From the NCBI GenBank assembly GCA_034428935.1, contig DAOUHB010000023.1, positions 5,501 through 69,500 on the forward strand: DNA of 64,000 bases, in the 5' to 3' direction. The notes under the pieces were generated by a model. It saw nothing but the letters and a program-made list of their open reading frames with translations, was not told the origin of the DNA and searched no databases. This DNA comes from JAAYZQ01 sp034428935 (GTDB taxonomy: Bacteria; Chloroflexota; Anaerolineae; JAAYZQ01). Within the stretch, counting starts at the first letter, position 1; the number at the start of each line of letters is the position of its first letter. Shown here piece by piece: positions 61,291-64,000 of the stretch. The position numbers and the translations under genes are program-made.

Positions 61291-62136
61291 ATGGAAGAAA
61301 ACGCACCCCTGGCCCCCGCAGAGGCCGAGGAGGACGAAATGGCCGAGCTGCGCGCCCAGATCGCGGCCCTCATCCGGCACGACTCGCAGGAGTTGGGCCA
61401 GGTCACGCCGAGCGAAGCCCTGGGCCCGTTCTTTGCCGGCCTGGGGCGGGACCAGGTTGAGGCGGTCCTCGCCGACCTGTTCCTGGACGAGCAGAACCAG
61501 GATCTGAAGGCCCTGCGCACCAGCGAGGCCACCTACTTTTTCTATTCGGAGCAGTACCTGGCCCTGCCCCAGGCCGAGGAGCAGGCCCTTACGGAAGAAG
61601 CCAAGGCCCGCATCGCGGCCAGGGTGCGGCAGGAATCGAAAGAGCTGAACCGCCTCACGGCCGCCACGTCGCTGGCCCCCATCCTCTCCGAGCTGGAGCT
61701 GGAGGCGGACGTCCTTGCCATCGTGCCCCGCCTGGAAGCCGACGAGGCCTACGGCGACGTGCGCGCCCTCACCCTCTCCGATGGCAGCGTCTACCTCTAC
61801 TCCGAGCGGCACATCACGGCCAACTATGCCGCCCTCCTGGCCCGCATGGAAGAGGACGACCCCCTGGCAGCCATCGCCGAGACCGTGCGCGAAGAGTCGC
61901 GGGTCTATCCGCGGCCGACGAACGTCTCACTGTTCACCGTCACGCCCTTTGACATGGACCCCAGCGACGTCGAGCAGCGCGTGGCCGCCCTGCTCCAGGA
62001 CCCGGGCTACGACGACATTCGCCAGATCCGCGCCTCCACCGGCGCCGTGTACCTCTACTCGGAGCAGTACCTGAAGGGCGACCTGGCCCGCTCCCTGGTG
62101 GACTGGCAGGAGGTGGGCCAGTACGAGAACCCGTAA
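61291..62136 (+). CDS. Triple-repeat protein of unknown function in the redox operon
   Basis: A 281-residue acidic soluble protein with no signal peptide, membrane helix or cysteine. It is built of three tandem units of about 85 residues, each ending in the same strand: 'YFFYSEQYL' (near 80), 'YLYSERHI' (near 168) and 'YLYSEQYL' (near 258), preceded by Arg/Ala positions ('LKALRTSEA', 'VRALTLSDG', 'IRQIRASTG'). Units begin with helices carrying 'IRHDSQEL', 'VRQESKEL' and 'VREESRVY'. It follows the AOR gene, as ydhW follows ydhV in E. coli, so a maturation or chaperone role for the AOR is possible, but I cannot confirm homology. Confidence 0.75.
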   Translation: MEENAPLAPAEAEEDEMAELRAQIAALIRHDSQELGQVTPSEALGPFFAGLGRDQVEAVLADLFLDEQNQDLKALRTSEATYFFYSEQYLALPQAEEQALTEEAKARIAARVRQESKELNRLTAATSLAPILSELELEADVLAIVPRLEADEAYGDVRALTLSDGSVYLYSERHITANYAALLARMEEDDPLAAIAETVREESRVYPRPTNVSLFTVTPFDMDPSDVEQRVAALLQDPGYDDIRQIRASTGAVYLYSEQYLKGDLARSLVDWQEVGQYENP

Positions 62137-62162
62137 GCCTCCATTGATGGACGGTGTGTTTG

Positions 62163-63194
62163 CTACTGGCCCGGCTCGGCCGGCGACTCTTGACCACGCG
62201 GGTTGGGGCCGGTGACGACGGGCAGATCGGAGCGGTTGCCCCACTCGGCCCAGGAACCGTCGTAGCCCCGCACGCCCTCAAACCCCATCAAGCGCAGCAG
62301 GTAATAGACGTGGGCGCCGCGCCACAGGGTGTGGCAGTAGGTGATGACCTCCTGCTCCGGCGTGAGGCCCAGGTCGTCCAGCAGCACCTGGATCTCGTCC
62401 GCCGGCTTGAGCAGCTCCACGTCCTCGTCCTCCAGCTCGGCGCGCCAGCGGGGATCGACGGTATAGACCGTGTCGCCGCCGGTCAGTGCCTCCAGCCACA
62501 CCAGGTTGACGGCCCCTGGAATGTGGCCGCCTCGCTCGGCCAGGGCGACCTCGCCGGTGTACTCCTGGGGCGAGCGGGCATCGACGATTGTCACGCCCGG
62601 CTCGTGCAGGCGGGCCAGGACCTCGTCCGCGGTCGCGAGCTTGTCCGCGTCCACGCGCAGGGGATACGTCGTCGGCTCTACCTCGGGCGTCTCTGTCTCG
62701 GTCGGGAGGCCGCTGGCCTGCCAGGCATTCCAACCGCCATCCACCAGCCGCACGTCGCCGTGGCCCACGTACTCCAGCGTCCAGAAAAAGCGGGCGGCGT
62801 CCATCATGCCCAGGTTGTCATAGATGACCACCGTCGTTTCCGGGCCAATCCCTGCCCGATTCAGGGTGTCCTGCACCTTGTCGTGGTCAAACTCCAGGGG
62901 TATGCCGTCGACCGTGGACGCAATCTGGCCCACCGGGACGTTGACGGCGCCGGGTACGTGCCCGCGGGCATAGGCGTCGGCGCTGCGCATGTCCACGACG
63001 CGCAGGCCGGGCTCGTCCAGGTTCTCGGCCAGCCAGTGGACGTCCACCAACAAGCGCGCGTTGGGATAGCCCGAGCCCGGGTCGGGCATCAGGTCGGCGG
63101 GCTGTTGCTGGCCTGCCTGGCAGGCCAGCAGCGCCGTGAGCAGCAGCAGCGCGCCGGCCCGGCTCAGGCGGCGGGCCACCCCTCTCCGGCCCAT
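62163..63194 (-). CDS. Tandem-rhodanese sulfurtransferase lipoprotein
   Basis: A 343-residue thiosulfate/3-mercaptopyruvate sulfurtransferase. The signal peptide ends in the lipobox LLAC (Cys25), so it should be exported and lipidated. The first rhodanese domain (about 48-165) has Asp126 in the active-site position ('YDNLGM') and is structural. The second (about 180-320) has the catalytic Cys287 in 'YCHTLWRGA', with 'GYDGSWAEW' following. It transfers sulfane sulfur to thiophilic acceptors outside the cytoplasm. It lies 3 bp after the isochorismatase-family gene and is co-transcribed with it. Confidence 0.92.
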   Translation of the reverse strand: MGRRGVARRLSRAGALLLLTALLACQAGQQQPADLMPDPGSGYPNARLLVDVHWLAENLDEPGLRVVDMRSADAYARGHVPGAVNVPVGQIASTVDGIPLEFDHDKVQDTLNRAGIGPETTVVIYDNLGMMDAARFFWTLEYVGHGDVRLVDGGWNAWQASGLPTETETPEVEPTTYPLRVDADKLATADEVLARLHEPGVTIVDARSPQEYTGEVALAERGGHIPGAVNLVWLEALTGGDTVYTVDPRWRAELEDEDVELLKPADEIQVLLDDLGLTPEQEVITYCHTLWRGAHVYYLLRLMGFEGVRGYDGSWAEWGNRSDLPVVTGPNPRGQESPAEPGQ

Positions 63195-63197
63195 GCC

Positions 63198-63842
63198 TCA
63201 GTCCTCCGGCTCTGGCGAGGCGGCAAAGGACAGGTCATCGGCGCGGCGAAGCACGGTGCCGTTGTACAGTGACGACACCTGGCGGAGCGTGAGCGCCTGG
63301 TCGAACTCGGTGAGAGCCGACATCCCATCGGCGGGCAGGACGACGTGGTACCAGCGCAGCCCGGCCGAGGCCGCTGTGTGGGCCACGCAGATGTTGGACA
63401 CGGTCCCGACGATGACCACGTTGTTGACCTTCCAGATGTTGGACAGAAAATGGTCGAGCCAGGTTCCGTAAAAGCCGTCGTAGCGGTTCTTGCGGCAAAT
63501 GAGGTCGCCGGGAAGGGGGGCAAGCTCGTCGACGATCTGCCAGCCCCAGGTATCGATCAGGCAGTGTGGTGGCCAGATGTCGAATTCCGGATCGTCTTCC
63601 ACCTGTGTGTCCTGCGTGTAGGCAATGCGGACCCCCGCATCCCGCGCGTCGCGCAGCAGGCGGCGGATGGTGGGCACGGTTTCGATGGCGGCCGGGACCA
63701 CCAGGCTGCCGCCCTCCTTGACAAAGTCGTTTTGCATATCGACCACGACCAGGGCCGTGTCGCCGGCGGGCAGCTCGACGGCCGCCCGATATGGTATATC
63801 GGGCACCTGGACGCTGCTCCCCGGAATAAACCGAAAGGCCAT
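63198..63842 (-). CDS. Isochorismatase-family cysteine hydrolase
   Basis: A 214-residue member of the isochorismatase/nicotinamidase superfamily. The triad is visible as Asp35 ('VVVDMQNDF'), Lys118 ('CRKNRYDGF') and Cys152 ('NICVAHTA'), with the cis-peptide loop 'VGTVSNICV'. Members hydrolyse amides or ureas such as nicotinamide, N-carbamoyl compounds or biuret; the substrate is unknown. AAGGAGG 5 nt upstream fixes ATG 63842. It is the first gene of a two-gene minus-strand operon with the sulfurtransferase. Confidence 0.9.
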   Translation of the reverse strand: MAFRFIPGSSVQVPDIPYRAAVELPAGDTALVVVDMQNDFVKEGGSLVVPAAIETVPTIRRLLRDARDAGVRIAYTQDTQVEDDPEFDIWPPHCLIDTWGWQIVDELAPLPGDLICRKNRYDGFYGTWLDHFLSNIWKVNNVVIVGTVSNICVAHTAASAGLRWYHVVLPADGMSALTEFDQALTLRQVSSLYNGTVLRRADDLSFAASPEPED

Positions 63843-63906
63843 CGTTTCCTCCTTTTCGTCAGCCCACCCTTTCTCAGGCGGACGAGCGCCAATGGCTGTC
63901 CGCAAC

Positions 63907-63915
63907 ATTGTACCA
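63907..63915 (-). promoter_or_regulatory. Candidate extended -10 promoter for the hydrolase operon
   Basis: TGGTACAAT on the minus strand (63915-63907) fits the extended -10 form (TGnTATAAT with one change) about 65 bp before ATG 63842. No good -35 is visible. The remaining bases to 64000 show nothing recognisable. Confidence 0.35.
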
Positions 63916-64000
63916 CGGAGGAATGACCCCCTGTTGTTGGCAAGGGTTGGGATCGCCTTTGCCTTTGGTTGGAGGAAGGTTGGGGATGGGTTGAAGCGAA

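Overview
The window is GC-rich bacterial DNA, densely packed with genes, with many GTG starts and ATGA/GTGA overlaps. I infer a Chloroflexota (Caldilineae/Anaerolineae-like) chromosome. The reasons are a lipoprotein with a tandem VVVRET linker, a secreted PKD protein ending in a YLPIV-type tail, a large BTAD/ATPase activator, and multidomain Ig/PA14 giant surface proteins. This placement is an inference; no rRNA or tRNA gene is present to test it.

Region 1 (2-17937, + strand) is one long catabolic operon. A truncated GntR/FCD regulator is followed by a peptide-type ABC importer (binding lipoprotein and two permeases, no ATPase), a BNR/sialidase-like protein, a D-aminoacylase-type amidohydrolase, a D-threonine aldolase/D-serine dehydratase-like PLP enzyme, a DapA/NanA-like aldolase, three URO-D superfamily proteins, an M20 amidohydrolase, an unknown protein, an SDR, a tungsten aldehyde:ferredoxin oxidoreductase (AOR) and a TIM-barrel isomerase. 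Together they look like uptake and breakdown of an unidentified N-acylated or D-amino-acid-like compound.

Region 2 (17929-25485, - strand) holds a CopB-type copper ATPase with a SHOCT membrane protein, a DUF1801 protein, a GNAT acetyltransferase and a 1234-residue BTAD/AAA/TPR regulator. Region 3 (25627-28446, + strand) has a 69-residue protein and a secreted PKD/BACON-like protein that ends at a clear terminator.

Region 4 (28568-40420, + strand) is a purine operon behind a near-consensus promoter: purS-purS-purL fusion, purQ, purC, class II purE, purF, purD-purM fusion, purN, and purH split into two genes. It covers PRPP to IMP except PurB; PurK is not needed with a class II PurE. The fusion and fission pattern is the most distinctive feature of the window.

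Region 5 (40501-54736) is a 4172-residue secreted giant (Ca-binding repeats, hydrophobic core, PA14, Ig-like and DUF11-like repeats), divergent from a YtrA-type GntR regulator and an SPFH/band-7 protein. The two directions share an intergenic region with promoters and palindromes.

Region 6 (54899-62136, + strand) is a redox operon behind a perfect TTGACA-17-TATAAT promoter: Tat-exported ferredoxin, NrfD membrane subunit, 19-heme cytochrome c, a second Tat ferredoxin ending in a CXXCH heme motif, an AOR-family enzyme (YdhV-like), and a protein made of three repeats. It appears to link AOR chemistry to an extracytoplasmic multiheme electron route. Region 7 (62163-64000, - strand) has an isochorismatase-family hydrolase and a lipoprotein tandem-rhodanese sulfurtransferase.
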